Shown: positions 1 through 10,848 of the stretch, piece after piece
Layout of the letters: the number at the start of each line of letters is the position of its first letter
Position numbering within the stretch: position 1 is the first letter of the stretch
NCBI RefSeq assembly: GCF_031877795.1
Contig: NC_133938.1
Span: forward strand, 13,052,920-13,116,919
Source of the DNA: Strix aluco
Taxonomy: Eukaryota; Chordata; Aves; Strigiformes; Strigidae
Reading direction: 5' to 3'
DNA: 64,000 nucleotides
Translations under genes and position numbers: made by a program
The notes under the pieces: model-generated
Database searches by the model: none
What the model saw: the letters and a program-made list of their open reading frames with translations, nothing else
Told to the model about the DNA's origin: nothing

Positions 1-1540
1 GTAAGTTACATTAGTGCATGCCTGCTTTTTGCACCAAGACAGAGCAACAAGGAGAAAGAGAGGTGCACCTGGCTCTGCAAGAAGCAAGGAGAAAGCAGAA
101 GACAAGGACTGGAAGGAACAACAAAAAGGAGGAGTGCAGAGACTCACACACACCTCCATCTGGTCGGATCTCCATGGTGAGAAGGATCAGCAAGACCCTC
201 ACTAAAGCTACAGTGGAAATCGTGTGTTGTTCTCCAGGATAAGCAATGGAAGAAGGAGCTTAAATTCTCCCAAACTGGAGCCTGATGCAGCCCAGGCTGC
301 TGGGACCAAGAGCACAGCAGCCAGGTTGTTTCCTGAATTGCAGGTGAAGAGTTAATGACCTGTAGGGCTTTGTCTGCTGCAGGAGTGGTTGGTGCAGGAA
401 GGACACCCTTGTGCAGGCCTGTGACACCATCATCTCTGGTTCAGCACTCTAGACTGCAGTCAGAGCAACAGGCCTAGCTGCCTGCAAACAGCTTCTCTCC
501 CAGATTTCAGGTCACACAGGCAAGACTGAAGATGGAAGATTATCCATTTATAAAAGTCTCTCTCCAGACATTCTGAGAACATCGGGCTGTACACAACAGA
601 TCACATCACTCTGGCCTTGTCTCCCTCACCCCCACCTCCCTTATTTTTGAGGGATTTTCTCTGTTATGTTTGCTGGTGCTACCGTGCTTCCAAAGAGGCT
701 GGAAGGCAGAAACACAAATCCACCACAGGGAGCAAATTAGTCAAGTCTTTGCTGGAGGCTTGTCCCCAAGGGTTAGGAGGGGACTCTGCATCACCCCCTT
801 GGCCAGCCATAACTGGGCCAGCACTGCACTGAATCCACTTGCTCGCAGCCCAGGTGCTTCAGCAGATCAGAGTCCTCGCACCAGCTGGAGCTCCTGCCCA
901 GGCTGCTGCAGCTCTGGGGATGTGGTGGGAAGGGGGAACACTGACGAGCTGCAGACACCTGCTGAGCATGAGAAGTGAAAAAAGGCAGACATGCAGACAA
1001 AGATAACGCATCAAGGCAAGTGAGTGTGAAAAGAAAAACCAACTAATAGAGGAGAAACGGGAAAATATATTTGTTGTGTTGGAGAATTAAGGAGAGACAC
1101 AGAAAGATGCGGTAGCAAGTGAAAACTAAAGAGCAAATACCACACAGGAGTAATGGTGAAGACAGCAGACACAATAGGGAAGTAGAGTGCAGGGCTAAGA
1201 GAGAGATAAAAATTGCATTCAGAGCAGAAGAAAAGACAGTGACCTGGAAATTTATTCCAATAGCAGGAAGAGGCCGGGCTGTGCAATTTGGGGCTCATTG
1301 TTAGAGCCTGACAAGCCTGCCAGCAAGGGTGGATCCAGAGGACAGAAAGAATGCTTGGATAAAGCTATGAGATGTGGGATACAAGGTGGAAAATATCTAG
1401 TAGGGAGTGTGAAGGAATCCACTGGTGACCTCTCATTTTATGACAAACAACATAGCAACTGAATTGGACCACGAATCAACTAAAAATAGAGTAATAGTGC
1501 AAAATAAAAGGAGGACAAAAAAGAAGAATAGCAAACAAGA
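1..1540. other. Intergenic, no gene recognised
   Basis: This stretch is upstream of ELOVL1. The + strand is rich in A and G over much of its length. I see no exon with convincing protein similarity, no CpG island and no polyadenylation signal tied to a gene. The longest open frames are about 100 codons and read as low-information sequence. The first bases happen to resemble a splice donor, but nothing supports an exon boundary there. Confidence 0.5.
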
Positions 1541-1549
1541 CTGATGCCT

Positions 1550-2620
1550 ATACTTAACCAGGGAGAAAGAGTGATCCAGACAGCTGCAGGCCTGCCAGTC
1601 TGATGTTAATAGTATTCAGTTAACGAGTAACGCAGCACATGGACAGGAAATTGGAAGTGGGATAAAATATAGTCTATTATGTCTGACTAACCTGATGATA
1701 GTTAAAAACCCTTTCTATAAAGCTATAGGCCCTGTGTATACTCCAGGGAAGGAGTTGGGAACTTTGGTAGATGTTGGGGCAGAAATGAGCACAGGAATTT
1801 CATGTGGGAAGGAGTGGTTAAGGTCAAGATGAAAGCAGAGCCTGGTGAAAAGGAGCATATCAGGACACGCAGAAGGTTACTACTGAGGTACTTTGTGGAT
1901 GTTTGTATAAACTGATTTCCATAAAGACTGGCACAAATATTGGGTGTAATCTGATGAAATCAGAATGTTGTCGTGCATTGGCACTGTAGGGGAAAGTAAA
2001 GGAATGCTGTAGCACCAAAAAAAGGCATGCCAGTCACCAGGAGTGCAGTTCTTCATTCTGGGGACTTTGTGAGCTGCACGCACCTGAAGGAGTTACAGGA
2101 ATAACCAGCCACAGGGTGACTCTGAGCTGTCACTGCAAAGGGGACCGAGAAGGGCGAAGGCAGCCTGGCTGTATCCAGATGGGGAATTCTCACCAGGTGA
2201 GCACAAAATCTGGTCACCCATCTTCAGGAGAGGGAATCTGCACAGCAGCATAGCCAGAAGAGTTACCATGGCATTAGGTGCAGGGACAGACTGGGTAGTA
2301 AGAAAACGCTGGAAAAACTTGTTTAGTCTTCCATGTAATGGTTGAGAGGAAGATGATTGCTGTCTACAAATACATTGGAGCATAAATACCAAGGCAAGGA
2401 CCTATGTGAGATAAAAGACAGCATTGGCACAGGAACAAATGGATATTAACTGGCCGTGCATCAAATTAAGCTGGAAATGAGAAGATGATTCCTAACAATT
2501 AGAATAGTGAACCCTGAAATTGCCTTCAGATCAGATGAGCACGAGACAAAGCCCAGCCACTTTTTAAGATGAAGCTTGATAAGTCTGTGAAGACAACACA
2601 GGATGAAGTGGTGCCGAAAA
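1550..2620 (+). repeat. Ancient CR1/L3-type LINE fragment, sense orientation
   Basis: Several short blocks match, from memory, the reverse-transcriptase-to-3'-end stretch of an old CR1-clade LINE that is widespread in sauropsid and other amniote genomes. There is a 'caggcctgccagtctgatgt' block at about 1587. A 'gtctgactaacctga' block follows at about 1681. The 3' part near 2440-2600 contains 'ggatattaactggcc', 'aagctggaaatgagaag' and 'aagatgaagcttgataagtc'. No open frame survives, so the copy is very old. Its ends are uncertain by tens to hundreds of bases. A repeat-library comparison would settle the family. Confidence 0.45.
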
Positions 2621-3290
2621 CAGCGCGCAGTCAGACTTAACGTCTCTGTGGTGTCCTTCTGTCCTGTATTTCCAAATGCTCATGGTAGCTGTTGTGGTGT
2701 CACTGGCAAACAAATGAGCACATGTGCCACTTGTTTATTGATCTGTAGTTGGTTGTTTCCTAAAAGTGTAAGACTGGAAGAGTCCACCTTAAACCATCCA
2801 AGCTGAGGGACTCCCGCTGACACTGAGCTCTCCTGAAGGTACGTGCACCATCACCTGTGAGTGACCAGGATGCTGTGCCTTGGCTGCAGACAATCACCCA
2901 GGCTTTGCCTGGCCTCTGCCCACTGTGCTGCTGGGGTGGACCATGCCCACCCTGCAGGAACCCACAGGACTGGGACTCCCATTTGAAATAGATGTCAAGA
3001 TGGCATTGGACTGCAACAGGACAGGGTCCACCTCACGAGCACCAGAGAAAGTGGAGGTTGGTGTGAGAGCAATGCCAGGGCCCTCTTTCTGCCATGCAGG
3101 GTCCCTCATGCCCTCATCACCACCCTCAAGCCGACCCTCCACACCCCACCCAGACCCTGTCCAAACCCTCAGCCTTTTCCCAGCCATCTTCCATTTTTTC
3201 CCTCCTGTCGCTGCCCCTCCACCCCCTCGGCCTCCCCTGAGAGCTGCCTCGCCCCTAAAAATCAGGTAAACCCGCCCCAAAACCCAGCAC
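2620..3290. other. Non-coding flank leading into ELOVL1 promoter
   Basis: GC content rises steadily toward the CpG island. I see no exon or repeat. Open frames here, such as 2880-3269 (+) and 2894-3388 (-), are proline- or glycine-rich and look like chance frames in GC-rich DNA. Confidence 0.4.
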
Positions 3291-3389
3291 CCACCGCCCC
3301 AGACTGTCGGGGCACTGCGCGGCCCCGGCCCCTGAGGCGCTGCCGGCGTGGGCGTGGCTACGGAATGGGCGGGCCGCGGCGCCAGCACC

Positions 3390-3449
3390 GATTGGCCTCA
3401 GGGGGAGATCTCCGCCCTTCGGGGCGGATCTCTCTCCCTGAGGCCAATC
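3390..3449. repeat. 28-bp inverted repeat with 4-nt loop in the ELOVL1 promoter
   Basis: The left arm is 3390-3417, the loop 'ttcg' is 3418-3421 and the right arm is 3422-3449. By my count 25 of 28 arm positions pair. Each arm carries a CCAAT box, so the two boxes face in opposite directions. The element could extrude as a cruciform or act as a paired NF-Y site. Both roles are inference. Confidence 0.85.
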
Positions 3450-3504
3450 GGCAGCGGCGAGGGGGGCAGGGCAGCCCTATTTAAGGGCGGGGCCAGCGGT
3501 GGTG

Positions 3505-3530
3505 GCGGGCAGAGCGGGGTGAGGCGAGCG
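3505..3530 (+). other. ELOVL1 non-coding exon 1
   Basis: This is a short 5' UTR exon. Its 3' edge is set by the donor gtgagt at 3531. Its 5' edge is estimated from the TATA-like box at 3478. It joins the coding exon whose acceptor (tttccccacag) ends at 14346, giving a first intron of about 10.8 kb. The start may be off by some tens of bases, and longer or alternative first exons are possible because intron 1 holds a second CpG island. Confidence 0.6.
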
Positions 3531-4439
3531 GTGAGTGTGTGCGGCTGCTGCGTACGCGGTGGGGTGGGGGGTGTCCAGCCCTGCCGGGGGCTGGGCTGGG
3601 GGCGCCTGGTCTTCCTCAGGGGTCCTTTTGGATTTTTGGGGAGAGTTGGGAGGAGGTGTCTTGGGTTAGTGTGTGCTGGAAGGGCTTTTGGGGTTGTTTG
3701 CTGAAGGCTGTTGCAGAGCAGGGGAGAGCTAAGCCCGTGGTGGGGTTTAGCTGTTCTGGTGCTGAAGCTTTGCCTGCCAGGGGTGGTGGGCCCTGCCCTG
3801 GGGAGGCCATGTGCCAGCTTGGCACCTGCTAAATAGCCTGTAGGAGTGGAAGAGGCTGGAGGAGGCTCGTGTGTGTGTCTGTGTCCCTGTCGCCTGGGAT
3901 GCTCTGGGGCGTGGGAGGAGGCGGGTGGTGTTCCCCTCACCCGAGCAGTGAAGGGATGAGTCTGGGGAGGCTGTGGCCTGATGGGCGGGATGGGTGTTGC
4001 GACATGCCCTTGGCAGGTGGCGAGGCTGGGTGTGGCTGCCACCAGGCAGGAAGGCGCTAGCAGAGGCTGTCACCCCTCTGGAGGTGATAACTACAACAGC
4101 AGTGTGGATCCTTGTGACAGGCCAGTGGTGGGCAAAACTGTGTCAGGAGGAAGATAAGCAGAGTCCAACTTGGGTTGTTGAAGAGTTTTTTAGGACCAGC
4201 TGGGTCCTGATGCTGTGAGGAGCTGCCATGCTCCCGAGAACCCCAGCTCATGGTGTGGTGCCGCTGCCCCAGAGCATGGGGTGCCCAGGGGAGGGTGTAA
4301 TTCCCTCCCCACAGCCGGGCTGCTCTCCTTGGGGCAGCTGTATGCCAGAGCAGTCTGCTCTGTACTGTCTCGGTTCAGTGCTTGGGATGTTTTCGCAGCC
4401 TGCCGGGAGGAAGGACTGTCTCCTTGCTGGTTGTGTGCC

Positions 4440-5100
4440 AGGGCACAAGCACCCTGGCCTCGGGCCCGGCAGGTCTTTGCCCGGCGGCTGTGCCGGAGGC
4501 AGGGTCCCGGCACTGCTGGGGCTTCCTCCCAGCTGCTGGCAGAGATGGGCCCTGAGCCAGGCGCTTGTTTCCTCTCCTCTTGTTTCTGCACAACTTGACG
4601 GGAGAGGATCAGCGCTGCTGTGCTGGCGCTGGAGGGGCTGGGGGCAGCTGCTGTGGCTCCAGCCGGCAGCAGGGCAGGCCGCGGCCGGGGCTCGCTGGGA
4701 GGTGGCTTAACCCGTCGCCCCCCGCCCCCGTCACCTCGGCGGCGGTGCGGGGCCGCCCGGGTGTGTCGCAGAGGCCCTTCCCCGGGCCCGGCCGTGCAGG
4801 CCCCGTTGGCGGCAGTGCCGGCGCTCGGCCGGGCCGCGGCACCGCGCTTCCGGGGCCCGGGGCGGCCGTAGGCCCCGGCGGCGCCCCACCCCGCGGCCGC
4901 GCCGGGAGCCGCCCGCGCTGCCCGCTGCCGGCCGGGGGGGCGGTGGGAGGGGGTCCCTGCGGGGCTCAGCGCTCCCGACGGCCAGCAGCGGGATGGGGGG
5001 CTCGGGGCCTGTGCGGGAGCCGCCTCGGGGGGGAGATGGGGGGGTAAGGCCCGTGTGGGGTGCTGCCAGGGGATCCCGGCTGCGCTCGGCTCCCTGACAC
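4440..5100. promoter_or_regulatory. Second CpG island, inside ELOVL1 intron 1
   Basis: This block has very high GC and a high density of CpG, most marked at 4680-5060. It is flanked on both sides by CpG-poor, TG-rich intron sequence. Its 3' part ends in a plausible donor (gtaagg at 5044), so it could supply an alternative ELOVL1 first exon that splices to the acceptor at 14346. It could also be a promoter for antisense or non-coding RNA. The long open frames over it, up to 334 codons on the minus strand, are what GC-rich DNA gives by chance. Confidence 0.55.
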
Positions 5101-7777
5101 CCTCCGTCGTGGTGCGGCTGCTGGCTTCAGCCCTGGCTGAAAGCCGCGGGGATGCTGAATAGCTGAGGAGGGCTGTGGTCTGCTGGGGCTTCACTGCAAC
5201 AGGGCGAGAGCAGCGTCCGGCAGCACTGGCTGCTCGGTGGCTGAGGAGCTTTCTCCTACACAGCCCTCAGCATCAATGTACCATTGAGATGGCTCTTCCC
5301 TCCTCCTCCGGGCAGGGTGGCAGTACCAGGCCTCCCCCGCCGCTGTGACACAATGTTAGCTTTGAGTGCTGGCTGGTGTAGGTGCTTGGCCTCCCTCTGG
5401 CCCTTGCTCTGGAACGCCGGTGGGAGGAGGAGGGGGTCACTGTCACCCTCCTGGTGGCAGCAGTAGCCTGGCTGCACACTTACCTCGGACTGGTGTGTGG
5501 TTATGCACAGGGGTCTGCACGTGCTGGGCAACTGCGGGTTTAATAACCATGGCCAAATGCTCATACGACCTTCCACAAGCAGTACAGGACTTGGTCTGTA
5601 GGTCTCTTATGTGGGCCTGTTCCTCTGTTGTAATGAAGGGGCAGTTGGGAAAGCTTCTTCTTTTTATCTCTGTAACAGGCTAAATGAGACAGCATAAATA
5701 CATAGGCATTGCGACAGGAGGGGAGGCTTTGGGGGTGGCAGGCTGTATGCCTGTGTCCAGGCTGCTTCCTGCAGGGGGGCTGTCAGGTGCTTTCCCCGTG
5801 ACTGATCACCTTGGTTCTGGAGTCCTAAAGGCAGGAAGAAGTGGGGCAAATACCCCTTTCTATGCTTGGTGGGCAGTGTGGGATAACACTGGGTGCTTTC
5901 CCTGCTAGTGCATTCCCTCAGAGCATCTCTTACCCTCTCAGAGGCCAGGACTGCCTTTGCAGCAGTGCATCCATCCTGCTGTGCTGCCCCAAATTGACCA
6001 CCTTCTCTTCTGCCAGAATGCAGCCAGGGCAGATTCCTAGCTGGATGGAGCTGACCTTCCCCCCAGACCTGCTGGGCAGCTTCTTGAGGATGGTTTAGAG
6101 TCAAACAGTTGGCTGAGCCCTTGGGGCTTGACTGAGACAGCTGTGTCTTATCTCTTTCCTAGGAAACCCCTCTAGCTTGTGAGTGTGAGCTGCCCCTGGC
6201 AGCTTGTCCTGTGATAAGTAGCATGATGCCAGCTGTTGCAGTATCTACTTGCTGCGTCTCGCTGCGGGGATTGAGCCATGCCACCCACACAGCCTGGGCC
6301 TCTGTAGTTCTGCCCTGTGTTGTGTTCTTGGCTCTCTTTTCTGAAAGTGTTAGATAGGGGGGGATTATATGGTCCTCCAAGGCAGAAATGTAGTCAGAAA
6401 GTAATGTTAAAACTGAGGCTAGGGTGGTAAAAACTCACTCTGACCTAGAGGTGTCTCACACCATGTTTTGGAGGTGAAAATAAGTGAGCTTATTTAAGTT
6501 GCTTAGTGTCTCTGTTCTCTCCTGGTGGAGAAAAGCTTTACATCTCCAAGAAGCTCTGAACCTGGCATCAGAAGCAGGTGCATTGCTGTGTGCTTGGCTT
6601 GACGCTGTCCTTGAAGGTTGTGGGTGAACACTTTCCCCTTTCCTGCTGGGATTACAGCACAGTCAACACTCAGGCTGAGATTCTTCCTTTAGGAAGAAGC
6701 TTACAGGAGATATTGGGAGTGGTGTCTGTGATGGCCCAAGAGATCTTTTGTGTTTCTGTGCTTTTGTATTGGATTTGTGCTAGTGTGTGCCCTACTGGCT
6801 GTCAGATGGTGGGAATACTTGTGCTGGAAAGTCTGGTTCTTGCCAGTCAAACAGGTGAGGCAGCCTGGGCTGCTGCAGGGAGGAGCTGGTCCCCAGGAGC
6901 CAGAGCTCTTCCTTGCAGGAGTTGTGGAGCTGCTGTTGCTCAGAGATGACAAGTTGCAGCTCCCACAGCCAGCTTCCCATTAGCAGGCCTGTGTCTTGAA
7001 GCTATCTGAGACTTTAGTTGCATGGTGGAGGTGGTAACTGGGCCTGATGGTTCTTGATTTGCTTTAGTGTCTCACAGGGTATTTAATTTCTGGTTGATTC
7101 TTCCCTGTGGGATGGATCAGGGTGGTAAGCTGTCACTGTAGTAGCAAGTTCTCCGGCTTTGCTGCAAGGAGTGCTCTTACCCTGTGGATCAGATCAGCTA
7201 GCTTGTTCTCATGGTTTGTTAATAGATTTGCTCTGTATACATGCAGATTTTTATCTTGCTGCTTCTGCTTAACCCTAAGTGACTTTCCCTGTCTGTACAG
7301 GACCAGCAGTAGGAGCAACAGCCCTGGCTTTCAGTGATCCATCTACACCTGTGTGGAGATAATAAGGCCTGATGCTTATTTTGTGCCTAGAGGGCTATGA
7401 ACCCTGTTAAAGGTGGTATCTATTAAGCCTTATGCCTGTTGGGATCTGTGGTGCATATACTGTGCTGCTGGAGTCTGACATCTCTAGCACTGTCAGAGAA
7501 CATCCCTTTCCCTTGTTAGAAGGTGGTTGTGTGACTTGGTGTGGAGGGTAGGGGGGTCCAAAGCTGATGTCATGGTGAGTTCTAGGCAGTGACCCCTTGT
7601 CTCAATGAGATGTGGCTATGGGTTCACACTTTGGACTTCTTGAATGGTCCAGGTAGAGCTGTTGGAGGGATTTTAGGAGTCTTTCCTTTCTGCATCTTGC
7701 TTTGTAGACTTTTAATGTCCATCTTGTCTTGGTGTGCCTGTCCAATTAATGCACAGGCCTGGATGGGACAGAGCGCA

Positions 7778-7802
7778 GTAATCATTACACAGTAATGATT
7801 AC
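7778..7802. repeat. Perfect 11-bp inverted repeat of TAAT-type sites
   Basis: The arms gtaatcattac (7778-7788) and gtaatgattac (7792-7802) are exact reverse complements with a 3-nt spacer. Each arm holds TAAT cores typical of homeodomain binding sites. Further TAAT cores lie at about 7745 (ccaattaatg) and about 7854 (taatgattaa). This could be an enhancer-like cluster, but short AT-rich palindromes also arise by chance. Confidence 0.6.
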
Positions 7803-10795
7803 AGACACTGCTTTCAGAACAGAGGTGAAGCCTTGTAGTGAGGCACTTGCATAATGATTAAAAACCACAGAGATGAATGCTCTGGTACAGTCTGTCCCAC
7901 CTCCAGACAGGGGTGCTCTGTGTTTCTCTGCTAGAGGGTTTTAGGAGGCTTGACTTATTTCTAGAAGCAGGTTTTAGGAGTTGGCCTTGCTCGGTCTAGC
8001 CCTGCCCTCCTCTCTCACCTTCCTAGTTCTGTCCTTCCCAAGCGTGCTCTCCCGTGCACCCTGGGGGGCTGCTGGGTGGCATCGCTTCAGAGGGAGCCCA
8101 GCCATCTCACCCTCCTTTCCCCCTCACCTGGTGCTGCACAAGGGAGTGGACACAGCTCAGTGTGGTTAGCTTGGAAAGAAAATACCTTATTTTCCACTTC
8201 TGTAGGTATCTCACCCTCTGTTTCTCTTCTTCCTTCACTTTAGTCCTTTGTAGTAGGAGTCTGACACTCTGCTGTGTCAGACTTTCTGCCTAATGTTGCC
8301 TTTTTCCCTGCTTTTTCCCTGACTGCTCTCATCTGTACCGATATCAGTGCCGTGAATATGCAGCCACCAGCGTTGAGTGTGATAAGGAGTAAGCCTACTC
8401 TAACAGCTTGCCTAAGCAGTTTGGGGAGGTGCTGTCCCTGAAAAAACACTGTGTGCTGTGCATATAGACCTTTTACTGCAATGTGTGCTTCAATGTATGA
8501 CCTTGAAGGCTGGTTACCTGCCTTGCTTTTTGTACAAGTTAGCAGTACCCTATTGCACTGGGCTTATTCCTTCCCCTGAAAGCTTGTGAGGTGCCACGCT
8601 GACTGCCTGGGCTCTGTGGAGTTTGCCTGCTAACCTGGGAGTGTCCTCTTGCTCTCCCTGCTTCCAGTAAGCATGGGACTGGGAGAGCTTAATCTCTGTT
8701 TGTAGGATGCTATCCAAAGGCCTCAGGGTTTTACAGCCACCGTGTGAGAGTGGTGGGGTATTAACACACACTTGGTGAAGATGGGGAAACTCTTCAACTT
8801 CAGACAGGTCACTTCCTGCCACTTGGAGCCAGTGTGCCAGGAGCAGCACCCAGCCAGCGTGACTCCCAGACCAGCTCTTGCAAAAGCTGTCACATATCAC
8901 GGGTTTGAGAGTTTGCATCCCTTCTCTGGGAACACAGTTGTCCTATACTGACTTCAAACTGTGCTGATGCAGAGCATATGGTACCAGGCTGTTAGCCATG
9001 TCCTTTGACACTTGGCATGAAGTAGCTGAGCCAGAGGAAGTGACAAATCGATGTGATTCAAGTAGGAAAACTTTTCTGGTGGTGTTAGCATGAAGTTTCC
9101 TTGTAGACTCTGTAGTTATGTTGTGAGTTGAGAGTTCTGGGACTGGTTGTCCTCAAACTCTGATCAGAGTCTGTCCTGAATCCTCAGAGCCAAGGTGCCA
9201 GGCTAGGAGAGCTACTTCCCTGCTCTGCCCTAATCTGCTGGTAGGACTTTTCATGCTTAAACATAGCAGCTCATGCTCTCCTGCCAGGCTGGTCTTCTGT
9301 GCCTGGTGCACAGGAATCTCTTTAGGCTGTGACTTTTTTTGAGGGAAAAACATGACTTTAGTAGCATGTGGACAACAGTGCCTTAAGTGAGTCTTCAGTC
9401 AGATGGCTGAATCGTTAGCAGTAACGCAAGTGTACTTGAATACACTCTCCTGTTGAGTGCTTGGAACATGTGCTTGAGCTGGTGTCCTGAGATGCTGTGT
9501 GAAGCAAGTGTGCACTCTTTCGTTATAGGCCCCTCTCCCTTTCACCTGGACACAGAGTGGCAGAAGGAGGAGATTCAAATCCAGCTTTCTGTGCTGTGAT
9601 CCCACTGCAGACTTGATAAAGAACAGGGTTTTGCTGATTAGGAATGGCCAGCCTCCTTCTCCCTCCTGTCTTGCTCTGACTGCCTTGCTGCTTGTGTGTT
9701 TTCAGGGCAGACATGTTCCTCATCTTGCTGGATTCACTTGTGCATAAGCTCAGGAAAGCTTCTCCTGGTGCTGTGACTAACAGTTCTTTGTGATGGTTTG
9801 AGGTGCCAGCCTCAGTGTGTGCTGTGCCTGGTCTGGGGCTACCAGACTGTGGGTTGGTCAGTCCCACTCTTCTGCAGTGGCAGCTGCTCCTTGCAGATGC
9901 TTCAGAACCACAGATCCCCGTAGCTCTGCTGGGAAATGTACTCCCTGGGTGCATGGAGCTGCATGCAGGTCTTGCTGGACCCCACAGTGACTTTCTGGAG
10001 CTCCAAGAAGCTGGGCAGGAGCTGTGGTGGGGAGCTGAGGGAGGAAGATGCCTCCTTCTGAGAGGCTGTGGAGCTCAGAGCTGCAGCAGGCCTTGCTGCC
10101 AGCTTGTAGGTCAGGGGTGTGGGTTGGTTTGATATCTGGCCAACTGGTTATCTCCTGACCTTTGAGGACTGCTACTCCCCTGGTAGCCCCCCAGGGGCCA
10201 GGCCTGCTTTAGCCAGTTCAGCAAGGGCCCTGTGCCAGCTATCCCTGGGGTAGCAGCTCTGTGGCCACCTACCAGCATGTATTGGTGCTGCCTGTAATTA
10301 AACTAGTGGGAAGATTAGGGTGGCTTGCTTTCACACTTATTACAGGACTGATTTCTGACTCAAACGCTGATGGAGTAGGAGTGTTGGATGGCTGGAGCTG
10401 TCTGTTGCTTGCAGATGGTTGCTGTGTGGGGAGAGATGTGCTCTGTGAGGCTGTTAACAAAACTTAACTGCATTGAGCTCTAGTCTCTGTCAGTGTCATG
10501 GTTCACAATGCTGTGGTCTGCTCTTGGGCTGCTGGGGCTGGTTATAAAGGGCCTTGCTGTTCTTGCTGAAGTTGCACTAATTAGCTGTATAGCTTGTTGG
10601 AAATATGCAGTGTACGTTGCTTGGCGTAAGCAAGTATCTAATCCTTGATGTTGGTTACTGAGGCGGAATGAGGCCTGATAATCTGGTTTGCAGATAGTGA
10701 GAACTTTCTCGCTGAGATGGGGAAGTGACACTGTTGATGAGAGGTGAAAGGAGATGTGTTGCAAGGTCTCTAGGCATTGTGCAGGGTGTGTTTGG

Positions 10796-10848
10796 GCTCC
10801 TCCAAAGTGGGGAGTGCCACCTGACCTCTTTGTAACAGCAGTGGGGTT
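10796..10848 (+). repeat. 52-bp repeat, copy A (inverted partner at 12794-12846)
   Basis: This segment and the reverse complement of 12794-12846 agree over about 52 bp with a single mismatch by eye. The flanks do not appear related. In the ELOVL1 pre-mRNA the two copies could pair to form a long stem closing a loop of about 2 kb. The origin is unknown. It is not part of any repeat I recognise. Confidence 0.75.

Larger units (their letters stand above)
3290..3560 (+). promoter_or_regulatory. ELOVL1 CpG-island promoter
   Basis: The sequence is CpG-dense with GC boxes such as 'gggcgtggc' near 3350 and 'gggcggggcc' at 3484. A TATA-like 'tatttaag' sits at 3478-3485. A non-coding first exon ends at 3530 with a strong donor (gtgagt at 3531). 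Two CCAAT boxes in opposite orientation (3391-3395 as attgg, 3444-3448 as ccaat) lie inside a large palindrome about 30-85 bp upstream of the TATA-like box. This arrangement predicts a start site near 3505-3512. The start is inferred from motif spacing. Confidence 0.75.

Noticed and set aside
1-6. Window begins with a donor-like gtaagt, possibly the end of an upstream exon
   Set aside because: No sequence upstream is available and nothing downstream looks like the rest of a gene, so it is probably chance.
4190-5194. 334-codon minus-strand open frame
   Set aside because: It lies over the CpG-rich block of ELOVL1 intron 1. Composition is Ala/Pro/Arg/Gly-rich as expected from GC-rich DNA, and there is no domain or splice support.
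8258-8283. Hairpin with 9-bp perfect arms, possible small RNA
   Set aside because: The stem is too short for a microRNA precursor and there is no other support.
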